64,000 nucleotides of DNA from Dyella sp. ASV21 (GTDB lineage Bacteria; Pseudomonadota; Gammaproteobacteria; Xanthomonadales; Rhodanobacteraceae), in assembly GCF_016428975.1 (NCBI RefSeq), contig NZ_JAELTT010000007.1:45703-109702 (forward strand). The letters run 5' to 3'. The position numbers were made by a program, and so were the translations under genes. The first letter of the stretch is position 1. Every line of letters begins with the position of its first letter. Below are positions 47,232 through 54,928 of the stretch, in pieces. The notes under the pieces are model-generated. The model did no database searches. It saw only the letters and a program-made list of their open reading frames with translations, and was not told the DNA's origin.

Positions 47232-47651
47232 TCAGGCGGCCAGACTGCGTAGCGCGATACCCAGCGCGATGCGATAACCGGTGGCGAGGTCGCCATTGCT
47301 CACGATGGTGGCGATGGGGGCGCCGTGTTGCGGGTCGACTGGCTCAAAGGCGGTGGCGCAGTCGTCATGCACATCGATGTACGGCGAATCGAGCTGCGCC
47401 AGCGCATCCACGAGCCCCTCTTCCGGGTGCTCGCGTGCGGCTTCGGCCAGCTCGCCCGGGTCAATCAGCATGAACTCGGTATCCACCGCACGCGCCGAGC
47501 GAATCGACCCCACAAACTCCCTCAGCTGCGAGCAGCGATGGATCGCCAGCGTGCGGCCCGCCGCGCGTGCGCGTTGCGCCAATGCACTTACCCAATCCTC
47601 GCCCAGCGAACGCTGGCCGGCATGAGGTCCCTGCACAATCAGAATGGTCAC
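47232..47651 (-). CDS. Divergent AroQ-like (type II dehydroquinase fold) protein, probably not a dehydroquinase
   Basis: 139 residues from a GTG. The framework follows type II 3-dehydroquinate dehydratase: an opening ILIVQGPHAG for LNGPNLN, a middle LIDPGELAE for INPGAYTH, PYIDVHDD for PVVEVHLSN, and a final VSNGDLATGYRIALGIAL for the GLGxxGYxLAL helix. The loop with catalytic Arg and Tyr is shortened and lost, the substrate Asn is Gln, and only the active-site His survives. Shikimate-pathway activity is therefore unlikely; a ligand-binding or regulatory role is possible. Located 183 bases upstream of the short KdpD on the same strand, in the position where the missing sensor part would be. 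Confidence 0.6.
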   Translation of the reverse strand: MTILIVQGPHAGQRSLGEDWVSALAQRARAAGRTLAIHRCSQLREFVGSIRSARAVDTEFMLIDPGELAEAAREHPEEGLVDALAQLDSPYIDVHDDCATAFEPVDPQHGAPIATIVSNGDLATGYRIALGIALRSLAA

Positions 47652-47886
47652 GTTGCGTTACCGCCGTCGATCGGATGCGATGCGTCATGCTGCGCGCGCC
47701 ACCGGTAAAGGCGCCACATCCAATCGGCCCCCACGCGTAAATTCTCCGCATGTTTTCCGGTGCAGCGCCGGCTTGCTCCCAGAGCTTAGAGTGCCGCGTG
47801 CCCATCGCGCATTTCACACAACGGTCATATACGCCCTCTAGGGTTCACCCTCCGCCGCCGCGCAGCCGGCCACCTTGCGACCGCCT

Positions 47887-48405
47887 GTGACTTTCAAGCC
47901 CACGACCGAACTGACGCACCTGTTCGAGGCGCAGCGCGACACGCTGGATCGCTACTTTCGTAAGCGTACCGCGCACGCGTGGGACGCGCAGGATCTGGTG
48001 CAGGAGCTATATCTGCGGCTGCTGCGTGCCGACCGCCACAACCCCGATGCCATCCGCAACCCGGAGGCTTATCTGTTCACCATTGCCGCCAACCTGATTC
48101 GGGAACACGCGGCGATGCGCCAGCGCACTCCGGTCGGCGGCGAAGAGCTGGAAGACGTGCTCGAAAAACTGGCCACTCCCTGCGAGGCGGCGGCACAGGT
48201 GGATCGCGCCGTGCGCCGCCAGCGCCTGGGCGAGTTGATTCAACGCCTGCCGTCCAAATGCCGTGCCGTGCTGGTGATGCACTACCGCGACGAGCTGGGC
48301 TATCGGGAAATTGGCGAGCGCCTGGCCATCTCGCCCAATATGGTCAAGAAGTACATCATGAAGGGCCTGGCCGCCTGCCGCACCGGGATGGCGCGCTATG
48401 ACTGA
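47887..48405 (+). CDS. FecI-type ECF sigma factor
   Basis: 172 residues from a GTG at 47887 (an upstream TTG at 47875 is also open). Region 2 is YFRKRTAHAWDAQDLVQELYLRLL...NPEAYLFTIAANLIREH; region 4 is LIQRLPSKCRAVLVMHYRDELGYREIGERLAISPNMVKKYIMKGLAACR. These match iron/TonB-receptor-linked sigma factors. It overlaps fecR by 8 bases and is expected to drive the downstream TonB receptor gene when released by the FecR-like protein. Confidence 0.92.
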   Translation: MTFKPTTELTHLFEAQRDTLDRYFRKRTAHAWDAQDLVQELYLRLLRADRHNPDAIRNPEAYLFTIAANLIREHAAMRQRTPVGGEELEDVLEKLATPCEAAAQVDRAVRRQRLGELIQRLPSKCRAVLVMHYRDELGYREIGERLAISPNMVKKYIMKGLAACRTGMARYD

Positions 48406-49465
48406 ACATCGATTGCAGCACGCCGCCGACCTTCGCCGCATGGCCGAACAGGCCGCCAGTTGGTACCTCGACCAGCGTGATGGACTCTCGCCCGACCAGC
48501 AGGCGGCGTTCATGGCGTGGCTGCGCGCATCGCCATTGCACGTATCCGAGTATCTGGCGATGGCGCAGATGCACGGCGATCTATCAGCGGCGGCGGCGCT
48601 CGACCCCCTGGATGCGTGCGAACTGACCGAACTGGCGAGCCAGCAAGGTCAGGTGGTGCCGCTAGGGGTAGCACCCGTGCCGCGCCCTGCCCAACGCCAC
48701 ACACCAAGACGCGTATGGCCGTGGCATGCCGCCATGGCCGCATGCCTGCTCGCGGTCGCCGCGCCCACACTGTTCATGCGCGAGCCCGAGCCGGCTGCGA
48801 TCTATACCGGCGACGCGCAAGCCATTCGCGAAGTGAGGCTGGCCGATGGCACGCAGGTGACCCTGGACCGTGGGAGTCTGCTTGCGGTGCGCTACGACGC
48901 TAGCGAGCGCCGCATCCGCGTCGCGCGCGGCGCGGCGCTGTTCGACGTAGCGCACGAATCCCGGCCACTGCGTGTGAGCTTGGGCAACAACGTGCTGGAA
49001 GACGTGGGCACCGTGTTCGATGCACGCCTGGAGGAAACAGGCGGCAGCGTCACCGTGCTCAGCGGCCGCGTACGCGTCTGGCCGCACGACGCCGAGGCCG
49101 GCACCCGCGCACTGGCCGACCTGGGTGGCGGCGAGCGCGTGCACATGAGCCAGCAAGGGCAGGTGCGCACACTGGAGCGCCACGCAGACCTGGCCGCCGC
49201 CACCGCATGGCTGCCGGCGGATATCCACTTTCAGAATGCCACCGTGGCCGACGTGGCCCAGCGCTTTCACAGCTATGGCGCACCGCCGCTGCTGATCGAA
49301 GACACCGCGCTTGCCCAAACGCGCATTTCCGGGCGATTCCACGCGCGCGACGTGGATGCCTTCATCGCCTATCTTCGCTCGCTGCCCGGCGTCACCGTGC
49401 AGCACCAGAACGACGCCATCCGTATCGACCGCGCACCCGCCGCGTCGCGCACGCGGCGACTGTAA
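48398..49465 (+). CDS. FecR-type transmembrane anti-sigma/sigma regulator
   Basis: 355 residues. N-terminal DUF4880-like cytosolic part (AASWYLDQRDGLSPDQQAAFMAWL), one membrane helix (WHAAMAACLLAVAAPTLFM), the periplasmic FecR domain (REVRLADGTQVTLDRGSLLAVRY...VSLGNNVLEDVGTVFDAR...VTVLSGRVRV), and a C-terminal STN-like segment (ADIHFQNATVADVAQRFHSYG). It relays occupancy of the outer-membrane receptor to the sigma factor. Overlap with the sigma gene and position before an STN-bearing receptor confirm a cell-surface signalling trio. Confidence 0.93.
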   Translation: MTEHRLQHAADLRRMAEQAASWYLDQRDGLSPDQQAAFMAWLRASPLHVSEYLAMAQMHGDLSAAAALDPLDACELTELASQQGQVVPLGVAPVPRPAQRHTPRRVWPWHAAMAACLLAVAAPTLFMREPEPAAIYTGDAQAIREVRLADGTQVTLDRGSLLAVRYDASERRIRVARGAALFDVAHESRPLRVSLGNNVLEDVGTVFDARLEETGGSVTVLSGRVRVWPHDAEAGTRALADLGGGERVHMSQQGQVRTLERHADLAAATAWLPADIHFQNATVADVAQRFHSYGAPPLLIEDTALAQTRISGRFHARDVDAFIAYLRSLPGVTVQHQNDAIRIDRAPAASRTRRL

Positions 49466-49521
49466 GAAAAAATTCATGCAAATAGCGGTACCCGACCGGT
49501 GCCGCCCGGACTCGTAAGTAG
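49466..49521 (+). promoter_or_regulatory. Candidate FecI-type promoter of the receptor-phytase operon
   Basis: An A-tract GAAAAAATT (49466-49474), a GGTACCCG box (49487-49494) and a CGTAAGTAG box (49513-49521), the boxes about 18 bases apart, lie 58-113 bases before the receptor ATG. A-tract, GGTA-type -35 and CGT-type -10 is the layout of promoters used by FecI-like sigma factors. Judged by eye only. Confidence 0.4.
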
Positions 49522-49578
49522 GCATGGGCAGCGCAAACAGTGCCTTGCCAGCGAACCGTTCACTTACAGGGTCCACTC

Positions 49579-52053
49579 ATGCGTCGTCCTTTGCCGCTTC
49601 AGATCGCGCTGCTCCTCGGCAGCGCCCTTCCCTTTCACACCATGGCGCAAACGGCGCCCGTTGCCATCGCACCGATGCCGCTCACCCAGGCACTGGATCA
49701 GCTTGCCCAGCGCCAGGGCTTGCAGATCGTCTACGCCGCCGATGTGGCCGGCAGCGTACGCACACGAGGCACGCACGCCACCGATACGCGCCAGCAGTTG
49801 CGCGATCTGTTGCAGGGAACCGGGCTGGATTACCGCTTTGTCACCCCCACCACGGTCACCATCGTGCCGGCGACCGCGTCGGGAAACGACCAAGCCGCGG
49901 CAGCATCGCGCGGCATGGGCAGCATTGATACCGATAGCGGCACACGCGACCTGGCGCCGATCAGCGTGCACGCCAACCCGGTGGATACGCTGGCGCCAAG
50001 CGCTGCGCCGCTGGACGCGATACAGCCCACCTCGGTGATCGATGAACGCTTCATTCGCGACGGCCTGCGCTTCAACGCCAACTTCGACGACATCATCAAG
50101 TACGCGCCGAGTGTCACGGTGACTTCGCCGGAAGGCCCGGGTCTGGGCAAGAACGAAGGCATCAGCATCCGTGGCTTTCAGGATGGCCAGTTCAATATCA
50201 CGTTCGACGGCATTCCGTTCGGCGACGCCAGCGACCTGCATCACACCACCTCGGCGTACTTCAACAACCACGTGCTTGGTCAGGCGGAGATCGACCGTGG
50301 CCCGGGAGGTGGCTCCACCATCGGCAATGCCACCTTCGGCGGCACCGTGGCACTGCGTTCGCGCGAGCCCAGCGAGGTGCCTGGCATCACGCCCTACCTC
50401 ACCGTGGGCAGCTGGAACACGCGGGCCGGCGGCGTGAGCGCGGATGAGCGTTTCGGCAACACGCGCGTGTTCGCGGATATCTCCAAGGAACGCAGCGACA
50501 CCTACCTGGAGGGCACCGACGATCGCCGCGAGCATGTATTCATCAAGACCATTACCGACCTGGGCGCCGCGACGCAGCTGACCTTTCTCACCAGCTACAA
50601 CCAGGAACACCAGAACACCGTGCAGGGCGCCACGCTGTCCGAGATCGCCCAGTACGGCTGGCGCTATGGCCTGCGCGATGATCCCACCTTGCAGTCCTAC
50701 AGCGGCTACAACAACGCCGCGTACTACTCCAGCTTCACCTACCTCGGCCTTACCTCACGCCTGGGCGCGTGGGATATCGACAACAAGGTCTACTACAACA
50801 GTTTCGACCACTGGTCGAACAAGACCAGCGACGCCACCGACAATAATCCGGCCGACAACGGCGTGACCTTCTACGATGCCAAGGGCAAGAAGGTCGGCAA
50901 GTCCGCCACGGATGTACCGGGCAAGCAGGCCGACGCAGGCTTCCATGCCTTCGGCGACGTGCTGCGACTGGCCCGCGAGCTGGGACCCGGCAGCTTCCAG
51001 ACCGGCATCTGGCTGGAGCGCAATATAGATGCGCGCTATCAGCTACCGCTGGATATGACCACCGGCCGGCCCACCGGCACTAAGTACGGCAACCAGTACA
51101 ACTACCTGCTCAACGACCGCACCGACACCGTGCAGCCGTATGTGCAATACGACTGGAGCATCACCGACCGTCTCACGCTGAGCCCGGGCCTGCGCTACTC
51201 GGAAGTTACCCGCTCGCTCAACGCCACGCTGAACAAGGTGACACCGCCGGCGCCGGCGCATACGGACGCGACCTATAGCGACACCTTGCCGTCCCTGAGT
51301 CTGCATGAGCGCATCACCGACGAATGGAGCGCTTACGCCCAGGCGGCCAAGGGCTTTCTCGCGCCGCCCATCGACGTGATCGAACTCAACGGCTCGCGCG
51401 GCCTGAACCCGGAAACCACCACGAACTACCAGATCGGCACCGCCTACGCGACGCGCCAGTTCACTTTTGGCGCCTCGCTCTATTACATCGACTTCAACAA
51501 CTACATCACCGAAACCACCGTTCACACTTCCAACGGCAATGAGAGCGCGTACGTGAACGGCGGCGGCGCGATCTACAAGGGTGCGGAGATCGAGGGCACC
51601 TACGCCATCAGCCCGATGCTGAGCCTGTACGGCAACGCCAGCTACAACAAGGCTACCTATAAGGGCAGCGACGTGCGTGTGGCGGCCACGCCCAAGATGA
51701 CCGCTGCGCTCGGCGTACTGGTCAGCAGCCCGCAGGGGTACTTCGGTTCGCTGATGGGCAAGTTCGTGGGTCGTCAGTACGGCCTGGACAACGACACCGA
51801 CAACAGCGGCAACACGGTGTTCGTCAACAGCGCGCCGATCGGCGGCTATCTCGCGGTGGATGCAGCACTTGGCTTTCGTGCCGATCACGGCCCGTGGGGC
51901 GCCAAAGGCTGGTCCATCAGCATGGATGTGAACAACCTCTTCAACGCACATAAGATTGCCGGCTACGCGGGCACGCAGTCGGTGAGCGGCCAGAACCTCT
52001 ACTTCGGCCTGCCGGGCCGCGGCGTGTTCCTCGACCTGTCGGTGAAGCTGTGA
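49579..52053 (+). CDS. STN-domain TonB-dependent receptor (signalling transducer)
   Basis: 824 residues; AGGG 8 bases before the ATG. Signal peptide (IALLLGSALPFHTMA), then the STN signalling domain (PMPLTQALDQLAQRQGLQIVYAADV...LRDLLQGTGLDYRFVTPTTVTIVP) that contacts FecR. Next a TonB-box region, the plug (NEGISIRGFQDGQFNITFDGIPFGD...RGPGGGSTIGNATFGGTVAL), and a barrel ending in GVFLDLSVKL. Substrate by context: the phytase start codon overlaps this stop (TGATG), so inositol phosphates or a phosphate-bearing chelate are more likely than a plain siderophore. Confidence 0.92.
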   Translation: MRRPLPLQIALLLGSALPFHTMAQTAPVAIAPMPLTQALDQLAQRQGLQIVYAADVAGSVRTRGTHATDTRQQLRDLLQGTGLDYRFVTPTTVTIVPATASGNDQAAAASRGMGSIDTDSGTRDLAPISVHANPVDTLAPSAAPLDAIQPTSVIDERFIRDGLRFNANFDDIIKYAPSVTVTSPEGPGLGKNEGISIRGFQDGQFNITFDGIPFGDASDLHHTTSAYFNNHVLGQAEIDRGPGGGSTIGNATFGGTVALRSREPSEVPGITPYLTVGSWNTRAGGVSADERFGNTRVFADISKERSDTYLEGTDDRREHVFIKTITDLGAATQLTFLTSYNQEHQNTVQGATLSEIAQYGWRYGLRDDPTLQSYSGYNNAAYYSSFTYLGLTSRLGAWDIDNKVYYNSFDHWSNKTSDATDNNPADNGVTFYDAKGKKVGKSATDVPGKQADAGFHAFGDVLRLARELGPGSFQTGIWLERNIDARYQLPLDMTTGRPTGTKYGNQYNYLLNDRTDTVQPYVQYDWSITDRLTLSPGLRYSEVTRSLNATLNKVTPPAPAHTDATYSDTLPSLSLHERITDEWSAYAQAAKGFLAPPIDVIELNGSRGLNPETTTNYQIGTAYATRQFTFGASLYYIDFNNYITETTVHTSNGNESAYVNGGGAIYKGAEIEGTYAISPMLSLYGNASYNKATYKGSDVRVAATPKMTAALGVLVSSPQGYFGSLMGKFVGRQYGLDNDTDNSGNTVFVNSAPIGGYLAVDAALGFRADHGPWGAKGWSISMDVNNLFNAHKIAGYAGTQSVSGQNLYFGLPGRGVFLDLSVKL

Positions 52054-53333
52054 TGGCGCGCGCCTCCATGCTGTTCTGCCGCGTTCTGCTCGGCGTCGCG
52101 GCGACGCTGGGCGGGCATGCTGCAGCGACCGCGACCACACCCGACGATGGCGAGCTGCGCGTGCGCATCGTGCTGATGCGCCACGGCGTGCGTTCGCCCA
52201 CCAGCGCGCCGTCGGAGTTGTCGGTGTATTCGCGTGAACCCTGGCCGACGTGGCCGGTGGCGCCCGGCGTCCTTACCGAACACGGCAGTGAGGGATTGCG
52301 CGCGCTGGGCTTGCGCTATCGCCAGCTATTGATGGCCGATGCATTGTGGCAGGGCGATTGCGCCACGCTGGATCGCAACGTGCGGGTGATTGCCGATAGC
52401 ACACCGCGCAATCGCGCCAGCGGCGAAGCCTTGGTTCGCGGCTTGGCCCCCGCGTGCAACGGCCGCTTTCAGGCGCTGCCTGCAGACACCAATAACCCGT
52501 TGTTCCATTTCGGCGCCAAGGACGAAGGCAAGGACGACAGCGGCAGCATGGCGCCCCCGCGTGACTGGCCGCCACCGGCCTTCGATGCATTGCAGCAGGT
52601 GCTGCTGGGCTGCCAGGACGAGGCCTGCCTCACGCAGGCCATGGCGCGGGGTCGCCGTCCCTTGCTCGATCCTGCCAAGGCGGGCGATCCCTCCGCGCGC
52701 GCCAAGGCGCTCAAGACCGCCGGCAGCCTCAGCGAAAACCTGATGCTGGGCTATGCGCAGGGCTTCGCACTCAGCCATGTCGCATGGGGGCGGGCCGATG
52801 GCGCGCTGATCGGACAACTCATCACCCTGCACAACCTGCAGTTCGCGCTGGCCAAGAAATCGATGCCCGCCGCCGCACAGATGGGCTCCAACCTGCTCTC
52901 GCACATGCTCGCCACGCTGCAACAAGCCGCGGGGGAAAAGCCTGTCGCGACACCGCTGGCGCCGGCATCCACACGCACCGTGTTCCTGCTGGGCCATGAC
53001 ACGAACCTCGCCAATATCGGTGGCCTGCTGGATGCCGATTGGCATGACGCGCGCCAACCGGACGATTACCCGCCCGGCGGTGCCCTGGTGTTGGACCTGC
53101 GCCGCACGCACGGCGTGGACATGGTGTCCTTGTCGAGCGCAATGCCCACGCTGGAAGCGCTTCGCCAGGCCAACTTCACCCGTGACGATGCGCTGGTGCG
53201 CCGCTCGATGCCGCTGCCACCCTGCCCCGGTGAGACGAGCTGCCCGCTGGAAAAAGTGGAACACTGGCTGTCAACGCGCATCGATGGCACATCGGTGGAT
53301 GCCGACATACCCGAGATGCCCTGGGTTCAGTGA
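52053..53333 (+). CDS. Periplasmic histidine acid phosphatase, AppA-type phytase
   Basis: 426 residues with an export signal (LFCRVLLGVAATLGGHAAA). The catalytic nucleophile motif is MRHGVRSP, followed by EPWPTWPVAPGVLTEHG, closely matching the E. coli AppA neighbourhood. The proton donor is in LLGHDTNLANIGG; HDT rather than HDS favours phytase over glucose-1-phosphatase. Two or more Cys pairs fit periplasmic disulfides. It hydrolyses phosphate from inositol hexakisphosphate or other monoesters at acid pH. Coupled to the receptor by a one-base overlap, giving an import-and-hydrolyse pair under FecI/FecR control. Confidence 0.9.
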   Translation: MARASMLFCRVLLGVAATLGGHAAATATTPDDGELRVRIVLMRHGVRSPTSAPSELSVYSREPWPTWPVAPGVLTEHGSEGLRALGLRYRQLLMADALWQGDCATLDRNVRVIADSTPRNRASGEALVRGLAPACNGRFQALPADTNNPLFHFGAKDEGKDDSGSMAPPRDWPPPAFDALQQVLLGCQDEACLTQAMARGRRPLLDPAKAGDPSARAKALKTAGSLSENLMLGYAQGFALSHVAWGRADGALIGQLITLHNLQFALAKKSMPAAAQMGSNLLSHMLATLQQAAGEKPVATPLAPASTRTVFLLGHDTNLANIGGLLDADWHDARQPDDYPPGGALVLDLRRTHGVDMVSLSSAMPTLEALRQANFTRDDALVRRSMPLPPCPGETSCPLEKVEHWLSTRIDGTSVDADIPEMPWVQ

Positions 53334-53396
53334 CGCAAAAACGGCGGGGCATGCACCACCCACGCCCCGCCCGCTTGAAACGCCTCAGCGTTCTGA

Positions 53397-53531
53397 CGTC
53401 GGCGCAACGGCAAGCGCGGACCGTCGCCCAAGTTGCTACAACAGCTAGAGCAAGTCAGCCAGTTGCCCAAGGCGCAGCAGAAGTTCGTTAGCCAGATGAT
53501 CGATACGGTACTGCAGCAAGCAGGCCGCTAA
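53397..53531 (+). pseudogene. C-terminal remnant of a small XRE-family regulator
   Basis: Between a TGA at 53394-53396 and a TAA at 53529-53531 the frame reads RRRNGKRGPSPKLLQQLEQ, then LPKAQQKFVSQMIDTVLQQ, AGR. This is the typical tail of short XRE (cro/CI-like) regulators found on chromosomes and mobile elements of this group; the helix-turn-helix part is absent and there is no start codon. It is followed by an intact terminator, so the 3' end of an old transcription unit has been kept. Confidence 0.6.
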
Positions 53532-53567
53532 AAGATAACGATTCGGCTCTCGATAGCCTGTCGCATA

Positions 53568-53613
53568 AACCTACCTCGCAGGTCGCGTGAGCGGCCTGTG
53601 AGGTAGGTTTTTT
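53568..53613 (+). terminator. Strong rho-independent terminator
   Basis: 15-bp stem with one mismatch (AACCTACCTCgCAGG at 53568-53582 / CCTGtGAGGTAGGTT at 53595-53609), a 12-base loop, and six T (53608-53613). Terminates rightward transcription after the phytase gene and the XRE remnant. Confidence 0.9.
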
Positions 53614-53677
53614 CTATTTCTAAAGATATTAGCGGGCTAATAATTCCAGCCTGATCCGAGTCGGGCCACGCCTGCCG

Positions 53678-54025
53678 CTAGGCTTTTCCTCGCCATATAT
53701 CGACACCGATGCGCTGCAGTTCACTCTGCACGGCACGCACACGGCCAGGATCGGCCACCGCGCGAAGCAAGAGCAGGACTTCGAGCAGCATCTTCGACGT
53801 GTCGGCCTGCGATGCATCGAGACTCGGCGGCGGTGCCTCGCGGTCGGCCAGATCCTCGACCGTCTGACGAAGCATCATCATCGCTTCGGCCGTGTTGTCG
53901 CCGGCGGCCAGTCGCTTCTTGAGGTACGTGGACACCGGCAGCGGCTCGGGGAACGCCTGGGCGGCCATCGCTTCGTAGCGCGCATACGCCTCGTCACTGA
54001 AGCGGATCGGGACTATCTTCGCCAT
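53678..54025 (-). CDS. Ribbon-helix-helix-like protein of a mobile-element type
   Basis: 115 residues. The opening KIVPIRFSDEAYARYEAMA has the short beta-strand plus helix of ribbon-helix-helix DNA-binding proteins; a second helix and a long acidic helical tail (TSKMLLEVLLLLRAVADPGRVRAVQSELQ) follow. Small proteins of this plan accompany relaxases (MobC/TraJ-like) or act as plasmid regulators; I cannot decide between these. The gene faces away from an 11-bp iterated array 290 bases upstream and may bind it. Confidence 0.6.
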   Translation of the reverse strand: MAKIVPIRFSDEAYARYEAMAAQAFPEPLPVSTYLKKRLAAGDNTAEAMMMLRQTVEDLADREAPPPSLDASQADTSKMLLEVLLLLRAVADPGRVRAVQSELQRIGVDIWRGKA

Positions 54026-54315
54026 CGTTGTTTGCTTCCACATGCACTGTATAGCGGCATGTATAGCAAACGATCGCGCTGCGAAGCCATCAGTTTCGCC
54101 AAGCGTATAGATGGCCATATACGCAGGCGCTTGCATCATATTTGCAATTGTTCTTGCGCGTCATGCACTTGCTGCACCTGACTAGGTGCGTATGGTGTAT
54201 GGCGGATCGGCTTAAGGGATAAGGGGCCTAAGCCGGCCAAAAACACCCGTAAAAAGCCGCTCCGCGCACGCCAATAAGGTCAAGCATAATCACGTGGCCC
54301 AGCGGGCCACGGCGC
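54026..54315. other. Non-coding stretch with a possible transfer- or replication-type structure
   Basis: About 290 bases, no gene. It contains repeated TGTATAGC/TGTATAGCA near 54046-54068, then an imperfect inverted repeat with arms GGCTTA (54209-54214) and TAAGCC (54229-54234) around an AGGGATAAGGGG centre. Next to an RHH-type gene and an iteron-like array, this could be an old origin of transfer or replication; that is a guess from layout only. Confidence 0.3.
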
Positions 54316-54403
54316 GATGCACGGATGATGCAGCGATAGTGCAGATATGATGCATCGTTGATGCAGATATGCGGCAAAGATGATGCAGGGATGATGCAAC
54401 CGG
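54316..54403. repeat. Eight-unit 11-bp tandem array (iteron-like)
   Basis: Units start every 11 bases from 54316: GATGCACGGAT, GATGCAGCGAT, AGTGCAGATAT, GATGCATCGTT, GATGCAGATAT, GCGGCAAAGAT, GATGCAGGGAT, GATGCAACCGG. GATGCA is intact in six of eight. The period equals one helical turn, so all cores face the same side of DNA, as in plasmid iterons or cooperative operator arrays. The last unit ends at the base before the stop codon of the next leftward gene. Not coding (11 is not a multiple of 3). Confidence 0.85.
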
Positions 54404-54670
54404 TCAGCGCGAGGCCGACGTGTAAGCGGCTTTGATCAGCATGCCGTAGAGCAAGCGGACGCGTGTGGTCACAGCGCGATTACCGGCCGTGACGGCATCG
54501 ATTTCGTCGTGCAGCTGGGACATCACCAGCTCAAGGTCAGCCAGGCGTTGCGCATCCGGCTGACGACTACGGGACTTCTCCTGACGGATCGCCGCCCAGA
54601 TCTGGCCACGGCAATGGAAGAGGATTTCCCGCGCGCTCGACATTTCAGCATCGTCGGTGGCGTAGCTCAT
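54404..54670 (-). CDS. Small helical hypothetical protein
   Basis: 88 residues from ATG 54670 with GGAGAG 4-5 bases upstream; an earlier in-frame start would run through a large inverted repeat and is not used. Predicted all-helical (REILFHCRGQIWAAIRQEK, QRLADLELVMSQLHDEIDAV), no membrane segment, no known domain. Its 3' end abuts the 11-bp array. Confidence 0.6.
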   Translation of the reverse strand: MSYATDDAEMSSAREILFHCRGQIWAAIRQEKSRSRQPDAQRLADLELVMSQLHDEIDAVTAGNRAVTTRVRLLYGMLIKAAYTSASR

Positions 54671-54682
54671 CAATCTCTCCGG

Positions 54683-54728
54683 GCACGTGACATCGGTAGC
54701 GGAGTATCGCGCTACCGATGTCACGTGC
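54683..54728. repeat. Long perfect inverted repeat
   Basis: Arms GCACGTGACATCGGTAGC (54683-54700) and GCTACCGATGTCACGTGC (54711-54728) are exact complements, extended one pair inward, with an 8-base loop. It lies 9 bases after the stop of the antitoxin-like gene and 12 bases before the start of the next gene. No T tract. It could be a processing or attenuation hairpin, or a binding site (CACGTGACATCGGTAGC half-site). Confidence 0.75.
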
Positions 54729-54737
54729 TCGTGGTGT

Positions 54738-54926
54738 TCATCCGACGTAGCCGGATTCGAAGGATTGGAGGTAGCGGATCACGTCATTGGCGCGGCCTTC
54801 GGCGTTTAGCTCAAGCGCTGTCTTGCCGCCAAACGTGGCTAGCGGCTGGCTCAGCCACCAGACCGCTTTGGCTCTATCACCGGAGATCGATTCGACGGCA
54901 GCGATGACAAGCATGTCCTGATCCAT
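54738..54926 (-). CDS. DUF2384-like antitoxin C-terminal domain fragment
   Basis: 62 residues. The pattern AVWWLSQPLATFGGKTALELNAEGRANDVIRYLQSFESG fits the toxin-binding domain of MbcA/ParS/Xre antitoxins (W-L-x-P-x-x-x-F-G-G-x-T-x-x-E). The N-terminal helix-turn-helix of full antitoxins is missing and no RES-type toxin lies beside it, so it is an orphan or remnant. It begins 2 bases after the immunity-type gene, implying one transcript. Confidence 0.5.
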   Translation of the reverse strand: MDQDMLVIAAVESISGDRAKAVWWLSQPLATFGGKTALELNAEGRANDVIRYLQSFESGYVG

Positions 54927-54928
54927 AG

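Noticed and set aside
47232..47651. Annotation as functional 3-dehydroquinate dehydratase
   Set aside because: The catalytic Tyr/Arg loop and substrate Asn are missing; only fold-level similarity remains.
54316..54403. 11-bp array considered as CRISPR or as coding repeats
   Set aside because: Units are too short and without spacers, and 11 is not a multiple of 3.
54738..54926. Complete toxin-antitoxin pair
   Set aside because: Only the antitoxin C-terminal domain is seen; no RES or other toxin gene adjoins it.
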